This document shows positions 30,328 through 38,166 of a stretch of DNA of 64,000 bases, one piece after another. How positions within the stretch are numbered: the first letter of the stretch is position 1; every line of letters begins with the position of its first letter. Position numbers and translations under genes: made by a program. The stretch is from Nannocystis exedens (GTDB lineage: Bacteria > Myxococcota_A > Polyangia > Nannocystales > Nannocystaceae), in assembly GCF_002343915.1 (NCBI RefSeq), contig NZ_NETK01000002.1, positions 62,001-126,000 of the forward strand, read 5' to 3'. A model generated the notes under the pieces. That model was not told where the DNA came from and made no database searches. It saw only the letters and a program-made list of their open reading frames with translations.

Positions 30328-31007
30328 CCTCTGGACCTGTCGCCGAGCAGGGGCTGCTCGGCGCGCGCGAGCTCTACGGGATCGAGGCTCAGCGCATCGC
30401 AGATCTCGGTACGGGTGCCGGAGTGTTCGGCCAGCGTGCAAAGCACGTATGGCCAGCGGCTGGTCGCTTTGGCTTCGAGATCCGGAGCGCCGAGCACTTC
30501 GCCGCCAGGCACTACGACGCTGGCTTCCACGTCGGCAACTATTTCGCCCAAGATGCGCGCCGTGAGCTGAGGCGCTGGCGGCCCGATCTGATCGTCTCCA
30601 ATCCGCCCTACACGCGGGCCAGGGACACGCTCGCCCTAAGCCTCGAAGAGGTCAGCCCACGCGGCCACGTGCTTCTGCTCCTGCGCTCGACCTTCGGCGG
30701 TAGCGAGGACGACGACGAGCAGCTCCGGCGCACGCCGCCCCTGGACGAGTGGTCCATTCCAGGGCGGCTGCGCCTGAAGCGAGGTACGGGGCGCACAGGC
30801 CGGCCGCTCGGCGGCGACTTCGTTGGCCATATTTTCATGCTCTTTCGGGCTGGCCGGCAGGGCCGTCCGACGCCGGTGTGGCAGCGTCGCTTGCTCCCTC
30901 CGCTTCCCTCCGCGTGGCTGGGCTGGACGGTCCGCCCGGGGGACGAGCACGAGGTTGAGCCGCTGCCGCGCGAGTTCTGGCCGCGCAAGGAGGTTGGTCG
31001 TGGCTGA
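30318..31007 (+). CDS. N6-adenine DNA methyltransferase
   Basis: About 229 residues from GTG 30318 (frame open upstream to 29988). The SAM-binding motif I is ADLGTGAGVFG and the catalytic motif IV is SNPPYTRAR, the order of class I-type N6-adenine methyltransferases. RGHVLLLLRSTF and the following strands complete the fold. No endonuclease gene is nearby, so it is an orphan that may protect the element or mark its DNA. The C-terminus overlaps the replication-initiator-like gene by 8 bp. The start is uncertain because the ribosome site lies too close to GTG 30318. Confidence 0.8.
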   Translation: MYLTSGPVAEQGLLGARELYGIEAQRIADLGTGAGVFGQRAKHVWPAAGRFGFEIRSAEHFAARHYDAGFHVGNYFAQDARRELRRWRPDLIVSNPPYTRARDTLALSLEEVSPRGHVLLLLRSTFGGSEDDDEQLRRTPPLDEWSIPGRLRLKRGTGRTGRPLGGDFVGHIFMLFRAGRQGRPTPVWQRRLLPPLPSAWLGWTVRPGDEHEVEPLPREFWPRKEVGRG

Positions 31008-32433
31008 AGCCGACTGGGCGCTGTTCGGCGCCACAAACCGCGAGGGAAGGAAGCTCAGCAGCACCGCTCGGTTGCTGCTCGTTTGGCTGTGGACGCTCGT
31101 CGACGACGTCGAGGTCGTCAAGGCGTACCGCAAGACCCGCGGCCAGCCGGTAAGACGAGCGCCACGAGTCGCGCTTGCACGCCTCAACCGCGACACCGCC
31201 ACGCTCCTCGGCTTCGAGCTTGAGACGCTCCGTCGCGCTCTCGATCGGGACCTGGTCGAAGCGGGCTGGGTGCAGCGCGTCGGACAACACCAGCTCGCCC
31301 TGTTGGACAAGGAACACCGCGACGCGTTTTTGGCTGCCAAGTACCCTTTCCCGCCCGCTGTCAAGCGCGAGTTGGGAGCAGATCCCGGACAACCATCCGG
31401 AGCAGATCCCGGACCACGATCCGCAGATCCCGGACAACGATCCGGGATCTTGCGGACGACGATCCGGCAGATCCCGGACAACGATCCGCCGCATCCTTTA
31501 AGGGTCCCAATTGGGTCCCAATTAGGTCCCGAGTGTGGGTCCCACGCGCGCGCACCCGCATGCGACGCCACCCCTGATTTTTTTTCCGTCGCCGGAGAGA
31601 TCGTCTCGGCGGCAGCGCCGCCCGTTGGCGCCGCGGCGATCCCAGCCACTCGTCGCGGGCTGCGCCACCTCGTCGCGCTGCTCGAAGACGGCGAGCCGCG
31701 CGACCGACTCGAGGCGGTGCTGGCGGCCGCGCCGGCGATCTGCGAGGCGAAGCCGCAGGCGCTCGAGTTCTACGGGCCAGAGATGTTCGTCGGCGAACGG
31801 TGGACGCGGTGGTGCAACCATCACGCGCAGCTGGTGGCGCTTCGTTCGGCCAAGTCGGGGTCGCGCCAATCGCCAGGTGCCGCCCCCGACAAGCCCTCGA
31901 GCGACGATGAGGCGCGGGAAGTGGCGGCGCTGCTTGACCGCGTCGAACACCCACGAGAGCCGAACGCGTTCGAACGGGACAACCCGGGGTTGCAACTGCC
32001 GCACTTCCGCGCGTTGCTGTTCGCCCCCGCCGAGTCGCGTCGCGTCGTTGCCGAGCTCGTCGCCCGCACGGCGGCTGAGAACCGGTCACTACGACTCGAC
32101 GAGCTGAAGGCGGCGCTTGCGTCTGTCGCTCCATGCGACAAGCCGGCCTCTCGGCGTCACTCGGACGTCGACCAGGCCGAACGCGAGGAGGAGCAAGAGT
32201 TGCTCGCGCGAGCCGCTGAGCATCGCAGGCGCGCGCAGCAGATTCAGGCGCTCGACGAGGTCGCGAGTCGCGACCGCGCCCAGGCGGTGGTGCTGTTCCG
32301 GTCGCTGCTGGCTCGCGGCGACCTCACGGACGACGAAACCAGGCTCATCGAGCAGCGCCTCGCGCAGCTCGTGCGGCCGCAACACGACGAGGCTTCACAT
32401 GAGCAACCGACGACGACAGATGAGCATCGATGA
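31000..32433 (+). CDS. Replication-initiator-like protein with internal iterons
   Basis: 477 residues from GTG 31000. Residues ~20-110 form a winged-helix-like N-terminal domain (LSSTARLLLVWLWTL; LGFELETLRRALDRDLVEAG; WVQRVGQHQLALL), as in phage replication-organiser proteins. Residues ~127-163 are coded by five 21-24-bp DNA repeats whose spacing breaks the reading frame, so the repeats act as DNA. An AT-rich patch follows. The C-terminal ~280 residues are helical and charged (EREEEQELLARAAEHRRR). The arrangement resembles lambda O with its internal origin. It overlaps parB-like by 35 bp. The initiator role is inferred. Confidence 0.65.
   Translation: MAEADWALFGATNREGRKLSSTARLLLVWLWTLVDDVEVVKAYRKTRGQPVRRAPRVALARLNRDTATLLGFELETLRRALDRDLVEAGWVQRVGQHQLALLDKEHRDAFLAAKYPFPPAVKRELGADPGQPSGADPGPRSADPGQRSGILRTTIRQIPDNDPPHPLRVPIGSQLGPECGSHARAPACDATPDFFSVAGEIVSAAAPPVGAAAIPATRRGLRHLVALLEDGEPRDRLEAVLAAAPAICEAKPQALEFYGPEMFVGERWTRWCNHHAQLVALRSAKSGSRQSPGAAPDKPSSDDEAREVAALLDRVEHPREPNAFERDNPGLQLPHFRALLFAPAESRRVVAELVARTAAENRSLRLDELKAALASVAPCDKPASRRHSDVDQAEREEEQELLARAAEHRRRAQQIQALDEVASRDRAQAVVLFRSLLARGDLTDDETRLIEQRLAQLVRPQHDEASHEQPTTTDEHR
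31379..31488 (+). repeat. Five iteron-like repeats inside the initiator-like gene
   Basis: Units begin near 31379, 31403, 31424, 31446 and 31468 with consensus CAGATCCCGGACAACGATCCG (the fourth is degraded). Steps of 24, 21, 22 and 22 bp are about two helical turns, so a bound protein would face one side. The 22-bp steps shift the protein frame, arguing for selection on DNA, not on peptide. Confidence 0.75.
31489..31590 (+). other. AT-rich candidate unwinding region of an origin
   Basis: Directly after the iterons comes GGGTCCCAATT twice in tandem (31502-31512, 31513-31523) and a partial third copy, then an 8-T run at 31578-31585. It is the most AT-rich stretch of this gene. Iterons followed by a short AT-rich repeat array match the layout of lambda-type and iteron-plasmid origins. 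Confidence 0.6.
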
Positions 32434-34456
32434 CGTGCTCGGAGGGCAATCGATGAAGGCCGAGAAGACGACGAGGACGGCGAAGAAGGCACCCACGAAC
32501 GCGGCGAGGCGGCCAGCGGCACCCGTTGCGAAGAGCGCCGACAAGACGCGCGGCGCCAAGGCGGGCGGCAAAGCCAAGCAACAAGAGCCTGCCGAGCAAC
32601 CTGGCGACCGGGCTTGGGCCTACGCGGCAGCGGCGGCGTGCGACCTGGTGGTCCGTGACCTGGAGTGGCAGCGGTCTTCCAAGCCGCGGACCGTCCCGCG
32701 GTGGGAGGACGCCCCGCCCGTCGCGCACGTGCTCGTCCTGGTGGCGCGGGAGGGCACGTCGGTGCTGGAGCGGATCCACGAGCAGGCACAGCTCAAGTGC
32801 CCGACGGACTGGCAAGGCTGGGCGGCGGAGCGGGCGGCCCTCTTCGAGCGAGCCGGCGTCTCGGCCGACTTCCGGAAGTTGACGGACCGTTCCGTGATCC
32901 AGGTCAGCCCGCATCACATCGACCTTGCAACCGACCCCAAGCATCCGATGTTCGACCGACGGGCGAAGTTGCCGCCGGACCGCGGTATGGCCGAGTCAAT
33001 CATGGCCCTTGGTGAAGTGGTCGAGGTCATGCAGGTCACGCCGCATGAGGACGACGACGGCATCACGCGCCTGTACTCGGGCAGCGGCAGCCGCCGCACA
33101 CAGGCGACACGCCTCGCGAACCGGCTTCTGCTCACGCGATGGTACGATGCGGTCCGGTTCACGAGCGATGAGCGCCGAAAGCAGGTCACCCCGCCATTCC
33201 TGATTCGAGCCGTCCACGCGATGGTGCGCCTGGAGGGCAAGGCGAGGACGGCAGCGGCCGTGGTGGCCAACCAGATGCGACTCAGCGAGGACATCATCCG
33301 CGAGGCGGACGGTGTCGAGCAGCTGCTCGCCGCCGGCTACCAGTTGAACGAACTGCCCGAGCGGCTCGGCAAGAGCCTTCGCACGATCACGAACCTTCAC
33401 AGCTTGAACAAGCTCGCGCCCTCCCTGCGTGACGAGGTCTCCGAAGGGAAGATGCCGGCGGCCGTGGCGTACAAGCTCGCCGGCATCACCTCGAAGAAGC
33501 AGCAGCTCGACGCGGCGAAGGCAACCGTTGCGTACAAGTCGGGGGCGGCACGGTGCGCGGCGATCGATGCCTACCTCGCGGGCGGACCGCTGCCCGAGCT
33601 CGGCGCCAAGGTCAAGGCGTTGCCGAGCAGGACGATCCAGGCGGCTGCGGAGCGGCTGGGGCGTGCTTCGCTGAGCGCGGAGCATCAGGGCCTCGCGCTG
33701 CTCGTGCAGGCGCTCGCCGGCGACGACGAGGCGATGGCGCAGCTGCCCGAACCGATTCGGGCCGCGTTCGTCGACCCGGCGAAGGCAGCGCGCGAGCGCA
33801 AACGCTGGCAGGAAGAGGGCTTCGATCTGGTCGCACAGGAGGCATGGTCGAGCGCGTGCCCGGAGGTAACCCCGCAGCAGGTGAAACGATTGCAGGCTGC
33901 GGGTGCATTGCCGGAGCACCTCGCGCTCGCGCCGACGCTCGAGCTGCTCCACCAAGACGAAGTCGAGGACCGCTCTTGGGGACTTCCCGAGGACCGGATC
34001 ACGCTGGGGAGCCTCCTGACCGACTATGTGATCGACGAGCGTCAGGTCGCTGCCGACGCGGGGCGCACCGGCAGGCGCGTGAGCACATACGCTGAACTCG
34101 AGAGCATCGGTTGGGAGCAAGCGGGCTTCGACAAGGACGCTGCGGCCGCATGGCAGGCTGCGACGCGAACGCCGACGCGCTCTGCGGGGATCAGCGCTGA
34201 CCACGCCGCCACGGGAAGAGACGCCGGCATCACGCCCGAGATGCTCCAGCTGCCACCGAGCGCGAACCTCGTGCGCACGGTGGTCGACGACTGGGACTTC
34301 GAAGAAGACGAGCGGCTCAGCTTGGGCCTGTTCGTGATGGAGGCCGGCCTGCAGTGGGATGACGTGCTCGAGGACGCCAAGGTCGAAGGGCCGCGGGTCG
34401 CGACCGGTAGTGAGGCGCAGGCCCTGTTGGAGGCCGAGGCCGCGGCTGCGGAGTAG
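32399..34456 (+). CDS. Large ParB-family DNA-binding protein
   Basis: 685 residues from ATG 32399, overlapping the previous gene. A basic Lys/Ala N-terminal tail (~15-60) precedes a ParB N-terminal domain: RGMAESIMALGEVVEVMQVT and LYSGSGSRRTQATRLA correspond to the ESI and GERRxRA boxes. A HTH core follows (YQLNELPERLGKSLRTITN, then LAPSLRDEVSEGKMPAAVAY). The last ~300 residues are an acidic helical region with no family I know. ParB proteins bind short palindromes. No ParA partner is present. It is the best candidate to bind the dispersed GCAACNGTTGC sites (inference). Confidence 0.8.
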   Translation: MSNRRRQMSIDDVLGGQSMKAEKTTRTAKKAPTNAARRPAAPVAKSADKTRGAKAGGKAKQQEPAEQPGDRAWAYAAAAACDLVVRDLEWQRSSKPRTVPRWEDAPPVAHVLVLVAREGTSVLERIHEQAQLKCPTDWQGWAAERAALFERAGVSADFRKLTDRSVIQVSPHHIDLATDPKHPMFDRRAKLPPDRGMAESIMALGEVVEVMQVTPHEDDDGITRLYSGSGSRRTQATRLANRLLLTRWYDAVRFTSDERRKQVTPPFLIRAVHAMVRLEGKARTAAAVVANQMRLSEDIIREADGVEQLLAAGYQLNELPERLGKSLRTITNLHSLNKLAPSLRDEVSEGKMPAAVAYKLAGITSKKQQLDAAKATVAYKSGAARCAAIDAYLAGGPLPELGAKVKALPSRTIQAAAERLGRASLSAEHQGLALLVQALAGDDEAMAQLPEPIRAAFVDPAKAARERKRWQEEGFDLVAQEAWSSACPEVTPQQVKRLQAAGALPEHLALAPTLELLHQDEVEDRSWGLPEDRITLGSLLTDYVIDERQVAADAGRTGRRVSTYAELESIGWEQAGFDKDAAAAWQAATRTPTRSAGISADHAATGRDAGITPEMLQLPPSANLVRTVVDDWDFEEDERLSLGLFVMEAGLQWDDVLEDAKVEGPRVATGSEAQALLEAEAAAAE
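33521..33531. promoter_or_regulatory. GCAACNGTTGC palindrome, site 5
   Basis: Exact copy (N=C) in the middle of the ParB-family gene. It is in frame as Ala-Thr-Val-Ala. Confidence 0.7.
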
Positions 34457-34489
34457 CAACGACAGAACGACGAACGAAGGAGAAGCAAA

Positions 34490-34840
34490 GTGCAGAGAGC
34501 AGAACTGGACGAAGGAACCGCGCGCCTCGAGGCGCAGCTGCGAGCCAACCCCAACGCGCACGCGTACTGCCTGCTTGCGGCGGTGCTGCAGGCACTCGCC
34601 AACATGGCGGCGAGCGTCGCCACGACGACGAGGATCCGAGCCAACGTGCAAGCGCTCCTCGTCTCGCTGGTGACGGCCATGACGAGCGTCGCGGAGCGCC
34701 AGAAGGGATGGTCGGGAGAGGTCGCGCACGTCGCCGAGAAGCTGGCGCACTTCATCACAAGCACGCCCGAGGACATGCAACGGATCCTGCAGACCTACCA
34801 CGCCAAGATCGTCGAGGCGGCGCACCTGGGGGGTGAGTGA
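34490..34840 (+). CDS. Small helical protein of unknown function
   Basis: 116 residues from GTG 34490, set by GAAGGAGAAGC upstream. All-helical composition (LDEGTARLEAQLRANPNAH, LLAAVLQALANMAASVAT, AEKLAHFITSTPEDM). It has no charged cluster, signal or cysteine motif. It overlaps the next gene by one base (TGATG). It sits 33 bp after the ParB-like gene, so it may be part of that unit. Confidence 0.6.
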   Translation: MQRAELDEGTARLEAQLRANPNAHAYCLLAAVLQALANMAASVATTTRIRANVQALLVSLVTAMTSVAERQKGWSGEVAHVAEKLAHFITSTPEDMQRILQTYHAKIVEAAHLGGE

Positions 34841-35715
34841 TGGCTCGCGTCGACCAACGCAAGCGTGGGGGCCCCCAGGTGCAACTTTCAGCGCCGGCGA
34901 CAGGTACGCCAGGCCGTGAGCTCGGCCGAGAGGAGGTCGAACCCATCCGCGAGCCCTCCACCGCCACAAGCTCGGTGGTCGCCTCGCTTCGCCATGCGCA
35001 ACAGTTGCTCTTGGGCGAGACCGCGAAGCTCGCCGAGGCACGCAGTTGGGCCGCCGGGACGGGGGACTCACGCGTGCTTATCACGCAGATCAACAACGAG
35101 GCCGCTCGCTGTCGAGAGTCGTTCCGCCACCTCAAGGCACTCGAGCTCCAACTGGCCGGCGACTTCCAGCCGGAGCACCCCAACGAAGCCCTGGCCCTTC
35201 CATCACCGTTCGCACGCGTTCACGCGATGGGTCACCGAGAGTTTGTCGGGCCCATCACCAGCTTGGGCCGGCTCTACCGCGTCGAGCACCACGAGCTGTG
35301 TGAGGCCGGCGGGGACTGGCAACTCCGTGTCACGACCCATGACATCCAGGCCGTCCATTCGATCGAGTATCTGACCCCCGAGCGGTGGGCAGCGGAGCTG
35401 GCGGATCTCGAGGAGCAAGCCCGCCGCAGGACCGACCGGCGGCGCTTGTTCGCCTCAAGGGCCGCTGGAGAGGACGACACCCTTGACCACGGCGAGGACG
35501 ACGTCCTCGACGCACGTGGCGAGGACGACGTGTGCAATCACGGACAGCCACACCAGGGCGAGGACTGCGTCGCGTGCGGCGACGAAGCCGAGATGAGCCG
35601 GCAGCTCGAAACGCTCGGAGACGACCGCACTGACGGTTCTGAGCAGCATGCAGGGGAAGATGACGACAGGACGGGCGAGTCGTCTCTGACGCCCCCCGAA
35701 GCGGAGGAACCGTGA
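34840..35715 (+). CDS. Hypothetical protein with acidic C-terminal tail
   Basis: 291 residues from ATG 34840. The N-terminus is basic and Pro-rich. The middle is a helical then mixed domain (VASLRHAQQLLLGETAKLAEA; FVGPITSLGRLYRVEHHELCE; TTHDIQAVHSIEYLTPERW). From about 210 on it is strongly acidic with EDD repeats and two CxxC-like spots (CNHGQPH, CVACGDE). It overlaps the next gene (GTGA). No domain is recognised. Acidic tails like this often mimic DNA or keep a protein soluble, but that is only a guess. Confidence 0.55.
   Translation: MARVDQRKRGGPQVQLSAPATGTPGRELGREEVEPIREPSTATSSVVASLRHAQQLLLGETAKLAEARSWAAGTGDSRVLITQINNEAARCRESFRHLKALELQLAGDFQPEHPNEALALPSPFARVHAMGHREFVGPITSLGRLYRVEHHELCEAGGDWQLRVTTHDIQAVHSIEYLTPERWAAELADLEEQARRRTDRRRLFASRAAGEDDTLDHGEDDVLDARGEDDVCNHGQPHQGEDCVACGDEAEMSRQLETLGDDRTDGSEQHAGEDDDRTGESSLTPPEAEEP
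34998..35008. promoter_or_regulatory. GCAACNGTTGC palindrome, site 6
   Basis: Exact copy (N=A), 159 bp into the gene at 34840. Confidence 0.7.
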
Positions 35716-36068
35716 CGCAACGTTGGGCGAGATGTACGGGGTTCGACGCCAGCGCTCCCTCTCGGGAGTTCACGGACGAACTGTCGGCGCCCGTGCCGTC
35801 GCCCAACGAACTACGCCGCCGGGAGTTCGCGCGGTTTCTCAAGGAGGAGCCACTACAGGACGTCGTCGCTGTGAAACTTCGAGGGGAGGACTTCGCCGCG
35901 AGCGGCGAACTCGTGTGCAAGAGGCTCACCCTGACGCTCGCGTGTGGACACGAACAACTAGCCTCGTGCGTCCCCGGCAAGGCACCGCCGACAACGGGGC
36001 GCTGTCCTCGCTGCTATGCCGCACGAATTTCCAAGCGGGCGCGGCAAGTCCCGTTGCTGGGGGAGTAG
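35712..36068 (+). CDS. Small protein with C-terminal zinc-binding-like cysteines
   Basis: 118 residues, GTG 35712, overlapping the previous stop. LKEEPLQDVVAVKLRGEDFA is followed by ACGHEQLASC and RCPRCYAARI, a plausible four-Cys zinc site. It stops at TAG 36066-36068. The same frame continues beyond the TAG with an acidic repeat (DLDEDLADDDDDE) for 23 more codons before a +1 shift. The present protein may therefore be a shortened form of one that once carried a long acidic tail. Confidence 0.6.
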   Translation: MTQRWARCTGFDASAPSREFTDELSAPVPSPNELRRREFARFLKEEPLQDVVAVKLRGEDFAASGELVCKRLTLTLACGHEQLASCVPGKAPPTTGRCPRCYAARISKRARQVPLLGE

Positions 36069-36300
36069 GACCTCGACGAGGACCTGGCCGACGACGACGA
36101 CGACGAGCTCGACGAGGACCTGGCCGACGACGACGAACGAGGACCTGGAGGAGCTCGACGAGGACCTGGCCGACGACGACGAGCTCGACGTGGCCGACGA
36201 CGAGCTCGACGAGGACCTGGCCGACGACGACGACGAGCTCGACGAGGACCTGGCCGACGACGAGGAGCTCGGCGACGAGGTCGACGTCGCCCTGAGTGTC
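36069..36300 (+). repeat. Acidic-codon repeat array, out of frame with the upstream gene
   Basis: About seven imperfect copies of GACGAGGACCTGGCCGACGA-type units of 21-36 bp. Translated, they give DEDLADDDELDV-like acidic strings: first in the frame of the 35712 gene up to about 36135, then one base further on to about 36290. A stop codon (36066) and the one-base shift break what looks like a former continuous tail. Confidence 0.75.
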
Positions 36301-36376
36301 GTCCACTGTTCATGCTCCGACCGGAGGGGGACGGCTAGATGGTCGAAATTGTTGACAAAAATCAGGTTTCTTGGCG

Positions 36377-36898
36377 ATGAGGGTCTTCCAAACCCCATGG
36401 CAGCGGATGCTGGCGAGTCGTCGCCGCGTAACTCAGACGGCGACCGTTTTTGGCTCGCTGGCGGCGCTTGACCGCAGCGACTCGCTTGCACAACCCGTCC
36501 TCCGTTTACCGGGCGGCGACAACGTGGTCGTCGTCGACAAGGGCGGCAGCTTCGTCCTGCTACACCGAGGCAGGCGGCTTGTCGATCGCCACCTCAACCC
36601 CCTCGAGGTCGAGGCGATCATTGATGACTGGCGAGGGTCGTGGCGTGTCGAGGCCAACGGCGCCAGCGGGCAGGTCTCTAACTGCCTGACCCCGGACGAA
36701 GCGGCGGCCGACATCGTCGCAGGAGGCAACAGTTGCGAGGGCAACTGGGTGAGCGTCAGCGTTCGTCGTAGACAATGGGCCTGGCGGTTCGCGGTTCATT
36801 GCGAGCGTCTGGACGTCACGCTGCTGTCACGGCCCGTCATTGAGCAGCCGCGCGACCCGAACGGCGCGCCTACTTGTGACAGGTCTTGTCGATGCTGA
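36377..36898 (+). CDS. Hypothetical protein
   Basis: 173 residues from ATG 36377 (MRVFQTPWQRM). The central part reads as a beta-rich domain (NVVVVDKGGSFVLLHRGRRL, VEAIIDDWRGSWRVEAN), followed by NCLTPDEAAADIV and SCEGNWVSVSVRRRQWAWRF. A TTGACA at 36352 is a possible -35, but no good -10 follows. It meets the leftward gene at 36870 tail-to-tail with a 29-bp overlap. No family is recognised. Confidence 0.55.
   Translation: MRVFQTPWQRMLASRRRVTQTATVFGSLAALDRSDSLAQPVLRLPGGDNVVVVDKGGSFVLLHRGRRLVDRHLNPLEVEAIIDDWRGSWRVEANGASGQVSNCLTPDEAAADIVAGGNSCEGNWVSVSVRRRQWAWRFAVHCERLDVTLLSRPVIEQPRDPNGAPTCDRSCRC
36726..36736. promoter_or_regulatory. GCAACNGTTGC palindrome, site 7
   Basis: Exact copy (N=A) in the last third of the gene at 36377. 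Confidence 0.7.
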
Positions 36899-37160
36899 TG
36901 CAGGTGTTGCCGCAAGGCTTGCCTTTGCGACAGATGGGTGCGGAGGGCGAGGCCGGCGTCGGCGAAGTCAGCGTCAGCTGATGTCCCAAGCTCGGCTGGG
37001 CCTCGGGCCTCGCGGGGCTCGGTTGGGCCTTGGGCTCCGCCGTGCCCGTCGGCCCCTCAAAGCCCCAGGCGTTGACCTCGCGCGGCGGCTCGGCACGAGG
37101 ACACTTAACGCAAGCGAGGATGAAGAGCAGGACCCCAAGCCAGAATGCGACTTGCCGCAC
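36870..37160 (-). CDS. Small exported protein with CGxxCI-type Cys tail
   Basis: About 96 residues from GTG 37160: MRQVAFWLGVLLFILAC is a signal with a lipobox-like LAC. A Pro/Ala/Glu linker leads to a terminal motif CRKGKPCGNTCISIDKTCHK. That Cys-rich ending is widespread in small secreted proteins of Proteobacteria and Myxococcota, of unknown role. An upstream TTG (37196) overlaps the recombinase stop and is an alternative start. It is the last gene of the leftward block. Confidence 0.7.
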   Translation of the reverse strand: MRQVAFWLGVLLFILACVKCPRAEPPREVNAWGFEGPTGTAEPKAQPSPARPEAQPSLGHQLTLTSPTPASPSAPICRKGKPCGNTCISIDKTCHK

Positions 37161-37192
37161 CCCTGCATCATCCTGCGCCGGACACAGGCGCG

Positions 37193-37876
37193 TCAACCAG
37201 CGCCGTCAGCGAGGAGCCGCGCGAGCGTCGACACGTGCCAGGCGGTGCCGCGCGGGCGATGCCCCTCGACGCGCAGCCGGATGCTGACCTCACGGAGGCT
37301 CATTTGCTGGGCACGGAGCTCCTGCGCGCGCGCTAGTGCGGCGAGCTCGGCCGGGTCGTCAACGAGGCGGCCCCGAACGATCCGCTTGCCGTACGGGGCT
37401 GTTCCACCGGCGGCCTCGCCCCGTGCCAGCTTGGCGCGGAGCGCCGCACGGGTCCGCTCGCGGATGACACCGGCCTCGAACTCGGCGACCGCGTCGACCA
37501 GCTGGCGCATGAGCACCGCCTCTGGCGAGTCGCCCGGCGGGGGACCGTCGACGACCACCAGCTCGGCGCCCGCGCGGCGCACGAGCAAGCCAAGCTGGGC
37601 AGCAAGGGCGACGTCGCGGGCGAACCGGTCGCGTCGAAGGGCGACGAGCCGGCCCGCCCGGTGCTGGCGCAGCGCCGCGAGCGCCCGCGTCAGACCGGGC
37701 CGCCTGTCGAGCCGGCTTCGACCGGACGCGACGTCGCGCTCGATGACCACCAGCTCGGCGCCCTCGCGCTCGGCCCATGCACGGAGTGCCGCTTCCTGCG
37801 CCTCCGGGCTAAGCCGCTGCTCGCTTGTCGACGTGCGGATGTAGCCGACGGCGACGCCAGCGTTCCCGCGTCTCAC
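37193..37876 (-). CDS. Serine recombinase (resolvase/invertase family)
   Basis: 227 residues from GTG 37876, which overlaps the membrane-protein stop (GTGA). The N-terminal catalytic domain has VGYIRTSTSEQRLS (Ser nucleophile) and the arginines of SGRSRLDRRPGLTRAL and VALRRDRFARD. FEAGVIRERTRAALRAKLARG is the E-helix region, and the C-terminal part has PYGKRIV and a HTH (MSLREVSIRLRVEGHRPRG). It could resolve multimers, invert a segment, or supply a second integration activity beside the tyrosine integrase. Confidence 0.88.
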   Translation of the reverse strand: MRRGNAGVAVGYIRTSTSEQRLSPEAQEAALRAWAEREGAELVVIERDVASGRSRLDRRPGLTRALAALRQHRAGRLVALRRDRFARDVALAAQLGLLVRRAGAELVVVDGPPPGDSPEAVLMRQLVDAVAEFEAGVIRERTRAALRAKLARGEAAGGTAPYGKRIVRGRLVDDPAELAALARAQELRAQQMSLREVSIRLRVEGHRPRGTAWHVSTLARLLADGAG

Positions 37877-38166
37877 AGGACCTCGACGCGGCCGGCCAGC
37901 AGCCGCTGATGTTGCTCGAGCAACTGCTGGTGCTCGTCGAGGCGCCGCTCGTGCGCGTCGAGGCGCTGGTCCTGACCCGCGTCGCTGGCCGCGCCCGCCC
38001 GGACGGCGGCCGTCAGCTCCTGCAGCCGCTCGTCCAAAGGGCGCGTCACGGTCCGAGCGAGCTGTGTCGGCGACCGCCACAGCATGATCGCGACGACGAC
38101 GAGCGCGCCGCAGAAAAGGAGCCCGATCGCGCCCAAGAGGATGAGCAAGCGGAGCTCCGAGCTCAT
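37873..38166 (-). CDS. Small membrane protein with cytoplasmic or virion coiled coil
   Basis: 97 residues from ATG 38166, overlapping the protease stop (ATGA). One N-terminal membrane helix (LLILLGAIGLLFCGALVVVA) is followed by a coiled-coil stalk with His/Glu-rich heptads (DERLQELTAAV, DQRLDAHERRLDEHQQLL). This bitopic spanin-like or stalk-like layout is common in phage and envelope modules, but no motif identifies it. Confidence 0.7.
   Translation of the reverse strand: MSSELRLLILLGAIGLLFCGALVVVAIMLWRSPTQLARTVTRPLDERLQELTAAVRAGAASDAGQDQRLDAHERRLDEHQQLLEQHQRLLAGRVEVL

Noticed and set aside
35718..35725. CAACGTTG (also at 44441-44448)
   Set aside because: Same half-sites but without the central base; possibly related, but the spacing differs, so they were left out of the motif count.
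36352..36357. TTGACA as a -35 promoter box before the gene at 36377
   Set aside because: The expected -10 position reads CGATGA, which is a poor match, and the distance to the start is short.
37911..37924. Palindrome GTTGCTCGAGCAAC
   Set aside because: It contains the half-sites in the opposite order with a different spacing, so I did not count it as a GCAACNGTTGC site.
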